Shown here: one piece after another, positions 42,091-50,394 of the stretch
How the letters are laid out: every line of letters begins with the position of its first letter
How positions within the stretch are numbered: position 1 is the stretch's first letter
Origin: Butyrivibrio sp.
GTDB taxonomy: Bacteria; Bacillota; Clostridia; Lachnospirales; Lachnospiraceae
Assembly: GCA_024688095.1 (NCBI GenBank)
Contig: JAILEJ010000175.1
Coordinates: forward strand, 1-50,394
DNA length: 50,394 bases
Direction: 5' to 3'
Made by a program: the position numbers and the translations under genes
The notes under the pieces: model-generated
Seen by the model: only the letters and a program-made list of their open reading frames with translations
The model's database searches: none
What the model was told of the DNA's origin: nothing

Positions 42091-43314
42091 TTATTTGTTA
42101 GATTCTACTTCCTGCATTTTCATTGCACGTACCTTTGATGAGAGACCAAACAGATTGATGAAACCTTCTGCATCGTGGTGGTCATAAAGGTCACCTGTCT
42201 TGAATGAAGCAATACTCTCATTGTAAAGAGAATATGGAGAAGTAGTACCTGCCTTAATAATATTTCCTTTATATAATTTGAAGGTTACTTCGCCAGTTAC
42301 ATATTTCTGAGTAGATTCAATGAATGCCTGCTCAGCTTCACGAAGAGGTGTGAACCATTTTCCTTCATATACGATATCAGCAAACTTGTTGCCCATATCC
42401 TTTTTCATTGTATATGTATCGCGGTCCAAAATCAACTCCTCAAGCTGCTGATGTGCTTCATAAAGAATTGTTCCACCAGGTGTTTCATATACACCACGGC
42501 TCTTCATACCAACAACACGGTTTTCAACGATATCAACGATACCAATACCGTTTTCTCCTCCGAGCTTGTTAAGAGTACGGATAATATCAGAAACTTTCAT
42601 CTTTTTGCCGTTAACACTCTTAGGAACACCAGCCTCAAATGTCATTGTTACAGTAGTAGGTGTGTCAGGAGCTTCTTCTGGGGTAACACCAAGTACAAGA
42701 AGGTGTTTATAGTTTGGCTCAAGACTTGGATCCTCAAGTTCAAGACCTTCATGTGAAATGTGCCAGAGGTTACGGTCACGGCTGTAGCTGCTGTCTGCTG
42801 AAAATGGGAGATTGATACCATGTGCTTTACAGTATTCAATTTCTGATTCTCTTGAATCCATTGTCCACTTATCATTTCTCCATGCTGCAATGATCTTAAT
42901 ATCTGGAGCAAGTGCTTTGATGCCAAGTTCAAAACGAATCTGATCGTTTCCTTTACCTGTTGCACCGTGGCAGATAGCAACAGCGCCTTCTTTACGAGCA
43001 ATTTCAACGAGTTTCTTAGCAATAAGAGGACGAGCCATTGATGTTCCAAGAAGATATTTGTTTTCATAAACTGCATGAGCCTGAACGCAAGGTACAATGT
43101 ATTCGTCGCAGAATTCATCTACAACATCAAGAACATATAACTTTGCAGCACCACATGAAATAGCTCTTTCTTCAAGTCCGTCAAGTTCTTCTTCCTGTCC
43201 ACAGTCTATACATACGCATACTACTTCGTAATCAAAATTCTCCTTAAGCCATGGGATGATAGCAGTTGTATCAAGTCCACCTGAATAAGCTAAAATAACC
43301 TTTTCTTTTGCCAT
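42091..43314 (-). CDS. argG: Argininosuccinate synthase
   Basis: ArgG joins citrulline and aspartate with ATP, the next-to-last step of arginine synthesis. It has 407 residues. KVILAYSGGLDTTAIIPWLKE holds the PP-loop SGGLDT, then GTSMARPLIAKKLVEIA, CHGATGKGNDQIRFE and PYSLYNESIASF. It is close to the normal length of about 400. It is transcribed away from a histidine kinase gene; a TATAAT at 43389-43394 (minus strand) and ARG-box-like elements at 43456-43524 lie in the shared upstream region. DUF1294 and a LytTR regulator follow. Confidence 0.97.
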   Translation of the reverse strand: MAKEKVILAYSGGLDTTAIIPWLKENFDYEVVCVCIDCGQEEELDGLEERAISCGAAKLYVLDVVDEFCDEYIVPCVQAHAVYENKYLLGTSMARPLIAKKLVEIARKEGAVAICHGATGKGNDQIRFELGIKALAPDIKIIAAWRNDKWTMDSRESEIEYCKAHGINLPFSADSSYSRDRNLWHISHEGLELEDPSLEPNYKHLLVLGVTPEEAPDTPTTVTMTFEAGVPKSVNGKKMKVSDIIRTLNKLGGENGIGIVDIVENRVVGMKSRGVYETPGGTILYEAHQQLEELILDRDTYTMKKDMGNKFADIVYEGKWFTPLREAEQAFIESTQKYVTGEVTFKLYKGNIIKAGTTSPYSLYNESIASFKTGDLYDHHDAEGFINLFGLSSKVRAMKMQEVESNK

Positions 43315-43388
43315 TGTTTTTCTCCTTTTTAAAACTTATCTTAGATAAATATTTTTATTTTACAGTACTGCTTTTTACGGCTAATGAT

Positions 43389-43394
43389 ATTATA
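43389..43394 (-). promoter_or_regulatory. Candidate -10 of argG
   Basis: A perfect TATAAT on the minus strand lies about 75 bases before the argG start. The -35 (TTACTA at 17 bp) is poor, which would fit an activator- or repressor-tuned promoter. Confidence 0.45.
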
Positions 43395-43455
43395 TGCCGT
43401 ATTTGTAACAGTAGTAAATGGTTTTGTTAATGAACAGTTATCAATATACAATAAT

Positions 43456-43524
43456 TTATGTATAAATGCAAGTGTTTTATGCATAAAAATAAATAAAAAG
43501 GTATTTTTATGCATAAATATAAAA
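43456..43524. promoter_or_regulatory. Three ARG-box-like elements between argG and the kinase gene
   Basis: Elements TTATGTATAAATGCAAGT (43456-43473), TTATGCATAAAAATAAAT (43477-43494) and TTATGCATAAATATAAAA (43507-43524) are related. The first two start 21 bp apart, the known 18 + 3 spacing of ArgR box pairs. They sit between the divergent argG promoter and a candidate kinase promoter (TTGTGA 43558-43563, TAAGAT 43581-43586, 17 bp). The third shares 17 identical bases with an element before argC. The full intergenic region is 43315-43647. Confidence 0.6.
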
Positions 43525-43647
43525 AATATGCAATGTGAAAGACTCCTTTTATACAATTTGTGATACAAAAATTGATATGGTAAGATAATAGTTAGGGATT
43601 ATATAAAAGGCCATCATATATTCGTTTTTTATATTAGAGGGAATCTG

Positions 43648-46600
43648 ATGAAAAAAAGAGAAAATATAGGTGTCATGATAGCAGTTGCTTCGCTTCTTTT
43701 ACTGGTAATGCTTACTGATACATGGGTTATGTTCAAAATGACTTCTCAGCAGACAGTGGAGGCAGGTAACTATCAGCTTACAAGTATAAGTGGAGAACTT
43801 GAGAGTACTATTAATGAAGCTGAAAAGCTTACTATGGAACTTGCCATGGTGGCACAGGGATATCTTGAAGATAAAGATGAGCTTGAAAAATATATATATG
43901 ATACAAAAGACAAACTTTCTGATTATGGCAACGGAAGCTATAACGTTTATATAGCAGGTACAGGATGGGATATTATTCCGGATCTTGTTAAAACAAAGGA
44001 TTTTGTTGCTTCTGAAAGAAGTTGGTATACAGGAGCCGGGCTTAATCATGGAATTCCTTATGTAACTGCGCCTTATGCAGATGCTGCTACAGGTGACATA
44101 TGTTACACCGTTTCTGTAATGTTAAATGACCATGATACGGTACTTGGTGTTGACTATACAATGGAAACAATCCAAAATCATATAGTTCAGATTTGCGAGA
44201 ACAGTTCACGTAATGCTGTAATAGTTACAGATGAAGGAATTATAGCAGGATGTTCTGACGAAACACTTATAGGCAAACAGCTTGTATCAGATCTTCCGGA
44301 ATATTCCGGAATTTTTGGACTGGCCAAAACTGGCGATGGTGTTGTTTCATGCAGAATAAAAGCCGACCTTCTTTATGAAAATCTATGCGCTGCCCAGGCA
44401 GGAAACGGGTGGTATCTGATAGTCAGTGTAAGTGACTGGGAAATGTATAAAAATTCATACATTCAGCTGCTGGTTACTATCATGCTTAGCGTGGCATTAT
44501 TTGCTATAGTTATCTATTTATATACCTCTGCTTTAAATGCAAGACAAAAAGCTGAGGAAGCATACGCATCCAAAGAAAAGTTTTTGGAACGTATTTCAGC
44601 AGAACTTCAATTACCTTTACATAATATAATAGACAGATCAAGTCGTGGAAATATTGAAAATGTTGATGATTATTCAGCTGAGTTTGCCAAAATACATTCA
44701 GCAGGTGAAAGACTCTCTGAAATGATCGAACAGCTTATGTCTTATAACAGTATTATCCGAACAAATTATGATAATAAGCAATCTGAGCAGTCCAGTAAAA
44801 AGACACGTGAAATGAATAAAAATTTCCGTATAAGTATACTTGCGCTTTTATTAATAGTAATGCTTATCAGTCTATATAATAATGTAACTGTTACCTATAA
44901 ATGGGGCAGGGAAATGATGCAGAACGATGTGGAAAGCTATGAATATCAGCTTTCTGAATGGATAAATACTCAGAAAAGTATTTTGGATATGTTCTGCAGT
45001 ATAATATCTACAAATCCTGAGATGCTTGATAATTATGAGGAGACTGTAGAATATCTTGACCGTGTAACTGGGCAGTATCCTGAGATATCAGTTTCATATA
45101 TGACAAATCCAAATCTTGAGCATACAGTTTATATGAATAATGGTTGGGAAGGTGATTCTGACTGGCATGTTGAAGAAAGACAATGGTATATAGATACACT
45201 TTCATCTGAAAGTGGGTTTAATATATCTGCACCTTACTATGATGAACAGACGGGTGTATATTGTGTCACTTTTTCTGAACGTGTATACGATTCAAAAACT
45301 GGTGAATTTCTTGGAAATTTTGGAATAGATTTTTATATGGATAAACTGGTGGATATTCTTGGAAGCAGCTATTCTGATACAGGATATGCTTTTCTTGTAG
45401 ATGCTAAAGGTGGAATAATAAATCATCCATATGGAAGTTATCAGATGACAGAAAATGAAACAACTAATGTAGCAGACCTTCCTTATGGAAAAGTAAATGT
45501 GAATGGAAAGAGTACTATAGTATTCGAAGATTATGACGGCGTAAATAAGATACTTATAGCTACAAGGGATGAATCATCGAATTTTATTATTTATGTAGTC
45601 AGTTCTATATGGGAAATATATGGCAGAGTTTTTGCATATGGACTAATAGTTATATTGACTTTTTTTGTTTGTATTTATTCGATTTCCAAACTTCTTTCAA
45701 ATCTCATTGCATGGCAGGATGAGACTAATAAACGTATGCAGGAGGCTGCGGATTCTGCTGTGGCAGCAGGAAGAGCCAAAAGTGAGTTCCTGGCACAAAT
45801 GTCTCATGAAATTAGAACGCCTATCAATGCGGTTCTTGGAATGAACGAGATGATATTAAGAAAGAGTACTGACAATGTTATTTTGGATTATTCTTCTAAT
45901 ATAAGGACAGCAGGAAAAACACTCCTTACACTTATTAATAGTATCCTGGACTTCTCCAAAATAGAAGATGGTAAGATGGAAATAGTTCCTGCTGAGTACG
46001 ATACGGTTATTCTTATTAATAATCTTAATAATTCAATCATTTCCAGGGCAAAGGCAAAAAATATCGATTTTAAAATTAAAGTGGATGAATCGATTCCAAT
46101 AACACTTTACGGAGATGATGTAAGAATCAGCCAGGTTATAATGAACCTTTTAACAAATGCTGTTAAATATACAGAGAAGGGATATGTGATCCTTACTATA
46201 CGTAATGGAGGAATCCATGATGATACGATTGATCTGATCATAGAAGTTAAAGATACAGGTATTGGTATCAAAAAAGAAGATATGGGAAGACTGTTTGAAT
46301 CCTTTGAAAGACTTGAAGAAAAGAGAAACAGAAATATTGAAGGAACAGGACTTGGAATATCTATTGTGACAAAGCTTCTAGAAATGATGAATAGTAAGCT
46401 TGAGGTGGAAAGTGTATACGGAGAAGGATCTGTTTTTTCTTTCCAGCTAAAACAGCAGATTATAAATAAACAGCCTATAGGTAATTATGAAGAAAGACTT
46501 AATACAATAAACAGGCAGGATACTGAAGAAATTGATCTATATGCACCAAATGCCAGAGTACTGCTTGTAGATGATAATGAGATTAATCTTAAGGTTGCGC

Positions 46601-47373
46601 AGAATTTTATGAAGCTTTACGGAATAAAACCAGATCTTGTAACTTCTGGAATTGAAGCAATAGATAAAGTGAAAGAGAGACAATATGACATTATTTTCCT
46701 GGATCACATGATGCCAAAGCTTGATGGAATAGAGACGCTTGAGAAGATGAGGGAGGACAGGCTCCTTTCTGAAAATACGAAGGTAATTGCTCTTACTGCC
46801 AATGCTATTTCAGGGGCTAAAGAAAAATATCTTGAAGCAGGATTTGATGATTATCTGTCCAAACCAATTGAAATAAAAATGTTGCAGGAAAAAATTAAAA
46901 AATATTTGCCAAAACAACTTGAAGAGACAAGAAAAAAGGATGATGATATGAGTATATTGGAATTTTTCCCTGATGAGGAAATACAGGGAGAAGACAAGGC
47001 ATCAGAGTCAGATATTCTTTTTGATGAACTTGAAAAAAATGGCATTAATACCAAAAGTGGTATGCAGTATTGTGCTGACAGCAGGGAGTTTTATATTGAA
47101 ATCCTGCAGGATTTTGTCTCTTCCTATATTTCAAAAAGTAATGTACTTCAGGAAAGCTATGGAAGTATGGATATAGATACGTACAGAATACAGATTCATG
47201 CCCTGAAAGGTAACGCCAGGACAATTGGAGATGAGAATTTGTCTGAGCTGGCAAAGGAACTTGAGATTGCCGCCAGAGAAAATAATATAGAATTAATAAA
47301 AGAAAAGCATAACGACTTCATGGAACAGTATAAAAACATTGTGGATATATTGGATAAAGCAATGAAAATGTAA
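43648..47373 (+). CDS. Hybrid histidine kinase with two tandem Cache sensor modules
   Basis: This 1241-residue membrane kinase is built from a duplicated unit. Unit 1: membrane helix 8-30, extracellular double Cache (about 35-268), helix 271-293, and a coiled segment KEKFLERISAELQLPLHNII that matches a HisKA box but has Ala318 in place of the phospho-His. Unit 2: helix 393-412, second double Cache (about 420-648), helix 656-680, HisKA with H720 in MSHEIRTPINAVLGMNE, HATPase with N837, DTGIGI and GTGLGIS, receiver with D1019 in IIFLDHMMP and K1072, and a C-terminal Hpt with H1184 in IQIHALKGNARTIG. The relay His-Asp-His is therefore complete in one chain and should pass phosphate to the next gene's receivers. 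That gene begins at most 17 bases later. Confidence 0.93.
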   Translation: MKKRENIGVMIAVASLLLLVMLTDTWVMFKMTSQQTVEAGNYQLTSISGELESTINEAEKLTMELAMVAQGYLEDKDELEKYIYDTKDKLSDYGNGSYNVYIAGTGWDIIPDLVKTKDFVASERSWYTGAGLNHGIPYVTAPYADAATGDICYTVSVMLNDHDTVLGVDYTMETIQNHIVQICENSSRNAVIVTDEGIIAGCSDETLIGKQLVSDLPEYSGIFGLAKTGDGVVSCRIKADLLYENLCAAQAGNGWYLIVSVSDWEMYKNSYIQLLVTIMLSVALFAIVIYLYTSALNARQKAEEAYASKEKFLERISAELQLPLHNIIDRSSRGNIENVDDYSAEFAKIHSAGERLSEMIEQLMSYNSIIRTNYDNKQSEQSSKKTREMNKNFRISILALLLIVMLISLYNNVTVTYKWGREMMQNDVESYEYQLSEWINTQKSILDMFCSIISTNPEMLDNYEETVEYLDRVTGQYPEISVSYMTNPNLEHTVYMNNGWEGDSDWHVEERQWYIDTLSSESGFNISAPYYDEQTGVYCVTFSERVYDSKTGEFLGNFGIDFYMDKLVDILGSSYSDTGYAFLVDAKGGIINHPYGSYQMTENETTNVADLPYGKVNVNGKSTIVFEDYDGVNKILIATRDESSNFIIYVVSSIWEIYGRVFAYGLIVILTFFVCIYSISKLLSNLIAWQDETNKRMQEAADSAVAAGRAKSEFLAQMSHEIRTPINAVLGMNEMILRKSTDNVILDYSSNIRTAGKTLLTLINSILDFSKIEDGKMEIVPAEYDTVILINNLNNSIISRAKAKNIDFKIKVDESIPITLYGDDVRISQVIMNLLTNAVKYTEKGYVILTIRNGGIHDDTIDLIIEVKDTGIGIKKEDMGRLFESFERLEEKRNRNIEGTGLGISIVTKLLEMMNSKLEVESVYGEGSVFSFQLKQQIINKQPIGNYEERLNTINRQDTEEIDLYAPNARVLLVDDNEINLKVAQNFMKLYGIKPDLVTSGIEAIDKVKERQYDIIFLDHMMPKLDGIETLEKMREDRLLSENTKVIALTANAISGAKEKYLEAGFDDYLSKPIEIKMLQEKIKKYLPKQLEETRKKDDDMSILEFFPDEEIQGEDKASESDILFDELEKNGINTKSGMQYCADSREFYIEILQDFVSSYISKSNVLQESYGSMDIDTYRIQIHALKGNARTIGDENLSELAKELEIAARENNIELIKEKHNDFMEQYKNIVDILDKAMKM

Positions 47374-47390
47374 ATATGGAGATAGTTAAC

Positions 47391-49748
47391 ATGAAAAGAA
47401 TCATGATTGTAGATGATGATCCGATGAGCTTAAAACAGTCACATTTTTTCCTTAAGGAAAAATACAGGGTTACAACAGTAACTTCTGGTGAGGAAGCTAT
47501 AAGGCTTTTTGAAAAAGAAAGGCCAGATCTGGTGCTTTCTGATCTTATGATGCCTGAAATGGATGGCTTTGAAATGCTAAAAAAACTTCGCAGAACATAT
47601 GGCAGTGAAATACCTGTAATGTTTATGACTGCGGAGGAAAATAAAAATACCGAAGCAGAAAGTCTGAATCTTGGAGCGGTTGATTTTATATTAAAGCCTT
47701 TTACCAAAGATGTTCTTATACATAGAATAGAAAATATACTTAACCACGTTCAGGAGGTTGAATATCTTAAGGTAGAGGCGACCATTGACAGATTGACAGG
47801 CATTATGAATCAGGGTTGTGTAATGGAGAGTGTTGCTGAAATATGCAGATATCAGACGGGAATACTTCTTCTTATTGACCTTGATAATTTTAAGGCAATC
47901 AATGATATATATGGTCACGATAAGGGTGACAAGATACTTGTCTATTTTGCTGAAATGTTAAAAAACAGTGTTCGTAAAGATGATATAGTAGGTAGACTTG
48001 GCGGAGATGAGTTTCTGTTATTTCTTGTTAATGTTACAGATGGTGAAAATATTTCAGCTCTCTCAGACAGGCTTAATACAGGACTTAAACAGATTGCTGA
48101 ACAGCTTTTTGATAATGAGCATGACCTTCAGATTGGTGCATCTATTGGTGCAGTGCATGTTCCGGAAATGGGAAGAGAATATGAGACATTGTTCCAGTTT
48201 GCTGACAAGGCTCTATATCATGCCAAGCAGAGTGGAAAGCATGGTTTCTCAATATATAGGGATGATGATTACAGAGAAATAAACAGAGAAGATGATGATA
48301 TAGAAAGTGTTATAATGCAGTTTTCTGAGCACATCATAAAAAATGGTGCATTCAGAATTGGTACAGGGGCATTTACACATGTTTATCATTACTTTATGAG
48401 ATATTCTCAAAGATATGATCATTCTGTATATCAGGTACTTTTTACATTGAGAATAAAGAATCAGGATAATGAAAAAGTAAGCATGAATGAAGTGGGAGAA
48501 TGCTTTGCAGAAGTTATGTCCAATCTTCTTAGAAAGAGTGATATTTTTGTACAGACTAAAGAGAATCAATTCTTTTTAATGCTTCCTGATATTAGTGAAA
48601 GTGATACGGAACATCTGCTTGTTCGTATGATTGGTAAATGGAAAAAAAGCAGATATTCAGATGATGTAATTGTAAATTATGTTAAGGAAGCTGTAGAACA
48701 TGATATACAGGATGTGGATGAAACAAAGCTGAGTAAAAGACCTGACTGGGTTGTTGTAGTTGATGATGATATGACTAATCTGAAAATGGCAGGACATATA
48801 CTCAGTAAGAATAATATGAGGGTTACTGCATTAAAATCCGGCTATGACCTTCTTGAATATATTGATGATGAGCATAAGCCTGATCTGATACTTCTTGACA
48901 TTATGATGCCTGGAATAGATGGTTTTGAAACACTTAAAAAGCTAAGAGAAAAGGAAGGGCAAAGAGAGCATATACCTGTTATCTTTCTTACTGCAGATGA
49001 TGACGATGTTTCAGAGACAAAAGGACTCCAGCTTGGGGCTATGGATTTTATTAAAAAGCCTTTTGTACCGGAGGTTTTGATTATTCGTGTCCGTCATATT
49101 ATAGATCTTATCAGGCTTCAGAGTAATCTAAGAACTGAAGTAGAACAAAAGAAGAGAGAAGTTGAAAAATTATCTGTTCAGGTGGTTGCAGCTATTGCAG
49201 ATGCAATTGATGCAAAGGATACATATACAAATGGTCATTCTGGAAGAGTTGCTACATATTCAAGAGAAATTGCCAAGCGTGCAGGCTATAATGAAAAACA
49301 GCAAAATGAAATATACATAATGGGACTTCTTCATGATGTTGGAAAAATAGGTATTCCGGATGCAGTAATTAATAAGCCGGCCAAGCTCACCGAAGAGGAA
49401 TATGAACTTATAAAAAATCATCCTGTTATGGGAGCAAGAATATTAAAGAATATAAGCGAAATGCCAAAACTTGCAACCGGTGCCAGGTGGCATCATGAAA
49501 GGTATGATGGAAAAGGGTATCCTGATGGCTTAAGTGGTCTGGATATTCCGGAAGAGGCACGCATAATTGCAGTTGCAGATGCATATGATGCAATGACAAG
49601 TCATAGAAGTTATAGAGATGTACTTCCTCAGGGAATAGTCAGGGAACAGTTTGAAGAAGGCCGTGGTACGCAGTTTGATCCGCGTTTTGCCGATATTATG
49701 CTTCAAATTATAGAAGAGGATATAGATTATCAGTTGCATGAAGAATGA
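47391..49748 (+). CDS. REC-GGDEF-GGDEF(degenerate)-REC-HD-GYP c-di-GMP regulator
   Basis: It has 785 residues from ATG 47391, which has GGAG nine bases before it; an in-frame ATG at 47376 would add five residues (numbering below counts from 47376). Receiver 1 has D56 in VLSDLMMP. The diguanylate cyclase domain has RLGGDEF at 207-213 and an intact inhibitory site RKDD at 200-203. A second GGDEF-like fold (about 308-445) has TKENQFF where GGDEF should be, so it is inactive. Receiver 2 has D508 in ILLDIMMP and K561. The C-terminal HD-GYP phosphodiesterase has GLLHDVGKIG (H653, D654), KNHPVMG and HHERYDGKGYPDGL. It can plausibly both make and degrade c-di-GMP, under two phosphorylation inputs from the adjacent kinase. 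Confidence 0.93.
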   Translation: MKRIMIVDDDPMSLKQSHFFLKEKYRVTTVTSGEEAIRLFEKERPDLVLSDLMMPEMDGFEMLKKLRRTYGSEIPVMFMTAEENKNTEAESLNLGAVDFILKPFTKDVLIHRIENILNHVQEVEYLKVEATIDRLTGIMNQGCVMESVAEICRYQTGILLLIDLDNFKAINDIYGHDKGDKILVYFAEMLKNSVRKDDIVGRLGGDEFLLFLVNVTDGENISALSDRLNTGLKQIAEQLFDNEHDLQIGASIGAVHVPEMGREYETLFQFADKALYHAKQSGKHGFSIYRDDDYREINREDDDIESVIMQFSEHIIKNGAFRIGTGAFTHVYHYFMRYSQRYDHSVYQVLFTLRIKNQDNEKVSMNEVGECFAEVMSNLLRKSDIFVQTKENQFFLMLPDISESDTEHLLVRMIGKWKKSRYSDDVIVNYVKEAVEHDIQDVDETKLSKRPDWVVVVDDDMTNLKMAGHILSKNNMRVTALKSGYDLLEYIDDEHKPDLILLDIMMPGIDGFETLKKLREKEGQREHIPVIFLTADDDDVSETKGLQLGAMDFIKKPFVPEVLIIRVRHIIDLIRLQSNLRTEVEQKKREVEKLSVQVVAAIADAIDAKDTYTNGHSGRVATYSREIAKRAGYNEKQQNEIYIMGLLHDVGKIGIPDAVINKPAKLTEEEYELIKNHPVMGARILKNISEMPKLATGARWHHERYDGKGYPDGLSGLDIPEEARIIAVADAYDAMTSHRSYRDVLPQGIVREQFEEGRGTQFDPRFADIMLQIIEEDIDYQLHEE

Positions 49749-49842
49749 ATAAAAATGAATAAAATACACAAATTATGCATAAATATAAATTTTTGCTTGA
49801 TATTTATGAATATTAGTTTTATACTTATGCAATAATAAATAA
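49743..49842 (+). promoter_or_regulatory. argC promoter with four ARG-box-like elements
   Basis: The promoter is TTGATA (49797-49802), 17 bp, TATACT (49820-49825). Boxes are GAATGAATAAAAATGAAT (49743-49760, overlapping the stop codon of the preceding gene and close to the Bacillus AhrC consensus), TTATGCATAAATATAAAT (49773-49790), TTATGAATATTAGTTTTA (49804-49821, in the spacer) and TTATGCAATAATAAATAA (49825-49842, over the start site). The last two begin 21 bp apart. Binding there would block RNA polymerase. Confidence 0.65.
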
Positions 49843-49852
49843 GGAGACAGAT

Positions 49853-50394
49853 ATGGTTAAGGTAGGTATTATTGGTGCAACTGGTTATGCTGGTGCAGAA
49901 ATAGTAAGAATTCTGATGGGACATAAGGATGCGGAAATCGTATGGTATGGTTCCAGAAGTTATATAGATCAGGCATATAGTGATATATACAGAAATATGT
50001 TTGAAATTGTAGATGCAAAATGTATGGATGATAATATGGATGAGCTGGCAGATAAAGTAGATGTTATTTTCACAGCTACACCTCAGGGGTTATGTGCATC
50101 GCTTGTAAATGAAGAAGTTTTATCCAAGGTAAAGATTATTGATCTTAGCGCAGACTTTAGACTTAAGGATGTTAAAATCTATGAAGAATGGTATAAAATA
50201 GAGCATAAGGCTCCACAGTATATTGATGAAGCTGTGTATGGACTTTGTGAGATAAACAGAGATAAAATAAAAGATGCCCGTATTGTTGCAAATCCGGGAT
50301 GCTATACGACATGTTCGATTCTTACAGCATATCCACTGGTAAAAGAAGGTCTTATTGATCCTAATACACTTATTGTGGATGCACTTAGTGGAGT
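49853..50394 (+). CDS. argC: N-acetyl-gamma-glutamyl-phosphate reductase, 5' part
   Basis: ArgC reduces N-acetylglutamyl phosphate with NADPH in arginine synthesis. The first 180 codons are in the window, and the frame is open to the edge. VKVGIIGATGYAGAEIVRIL is the NADP-binding loop, TATPQGLCASL follows, and IVANPGCYTTCS contains the catalytic Cys (C150). It has a strong ribosome binding site (AAGGAGACAG) and a promoter overlapped by ARG-box-like elements. It is probably the first gene of an arginine operon that continues past the window. Confidence 0.95.
   Translation, partial: MVKVGIIGATGYAGAEIVRILMGHKDAEIVWYGSRSYIDQAYSDIYRNMFEIVDAKCMDDNMDELADKVDVIFTATPQGLCASLVNEEVLSKVKIIDLSADFRLKDVKIYEEWYKIEHKAPQYIDEAVYGLCEINRDKIKDARIVANPGCYTTCSILTAYPLVKEGLIDPNTLIVDALSG

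Noticed and set aside
42648..43118. 156-codon frame overlapping argG on the same strand
   Set aside because: Alternative frame of argG, which is clearly the real gene with all its motifs.
1..50394. CRISPR array, prophage, insertion sequence or integrative element
   Set aside because: No regularly spaced repeats, transposase, integrase or phage genes were seen; both tRNA genes lack adjacent integrase or duplicated tRNA ends.

Overview
The window looks like a chromosomal segment of a low-GC, anaerobic Firmicute of the Lachnospiraceae (Butyrivibrio/Roseburia-like). The evidence is gene content and order: ispF-cysS-mrnC-rlmB-sigH-rpmE-DUF1385-prmC-prfA, single-chain PurL, DUF5721 and DUF1846 proteins, strong AAAGGAG-type ribosome binding sites and many short intrinsic terminators. 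I see no insertion sequence, prophage or CRISPR array. Nearly everything is intact; only the first gene (3' end) and argC (5' part) are cut by the window edges.

Layout. 1-6.9 kb: an unidentified gene end, an alpha/beta-hydrolase-like protein, a membrane protein, tRNA-Trp, a secreted GH13 glucosidase lipoprotein behind a palindromic operator, a HAD phosphatase, a VanZ-like protein, a small unknown and a TetR regulator. 7-15.3 kb: purL and the carAB operon (purine and carbamoyl-phosphate synthesis). 15.4-22.3 kb: an orphan heavy-metal-associated domain protein, QueH, a GNAT, a secreted transglutaminase-like protein, argS, the 5'-deoxynucleotidase YfbR and a MATE transporter. 22.4-28.7 kb: tRNA-Met, a PHP phosphatase, Hsp20 and a J-domain protein, DUF1846, a small unknown, a GNAT, and CarD behind a dense control region. 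28.9-38.4 kb: AlaX-type editing protein, AzlCD, and the isoprenoid/translation block down to prfA. 38.4-41 kb: DUF5721, a secreted leucine-rich-repeat protein and DegV.

41-50.4 kb is the most interesting part. On the minus strand argG is followed by DUF1294 and a LytTR response regulator. Divergently there is a 1241-residue hybrid histidine kinase carrying two complete Cache sensor modules, the first followed by a histidine-kinase dimerisation segment that has lost its phospho-accepting His. It is followed 2-17 nt later by a REC-GGDEF-(degenerate GGDEF)-REC-HD-GYP protein that could both make and break c-di-GMP. Then comes argC. Both sensor modules carry the R-x-W-Y / A-P-Y-x-D / G-x-D pattern of amino-acid-binding dCache domains. 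The argG/kinase intergenic region and the argC promoter region contain seven related 18-bp elements resembling ArgR (ARG) boxes, two pairs of them at exactly 21-bp spacing. My inference is that a two-component c-di-GMP switch is wired into the arginine regulon and may itself sense amino acids. This is testable and not proven by the sequence.
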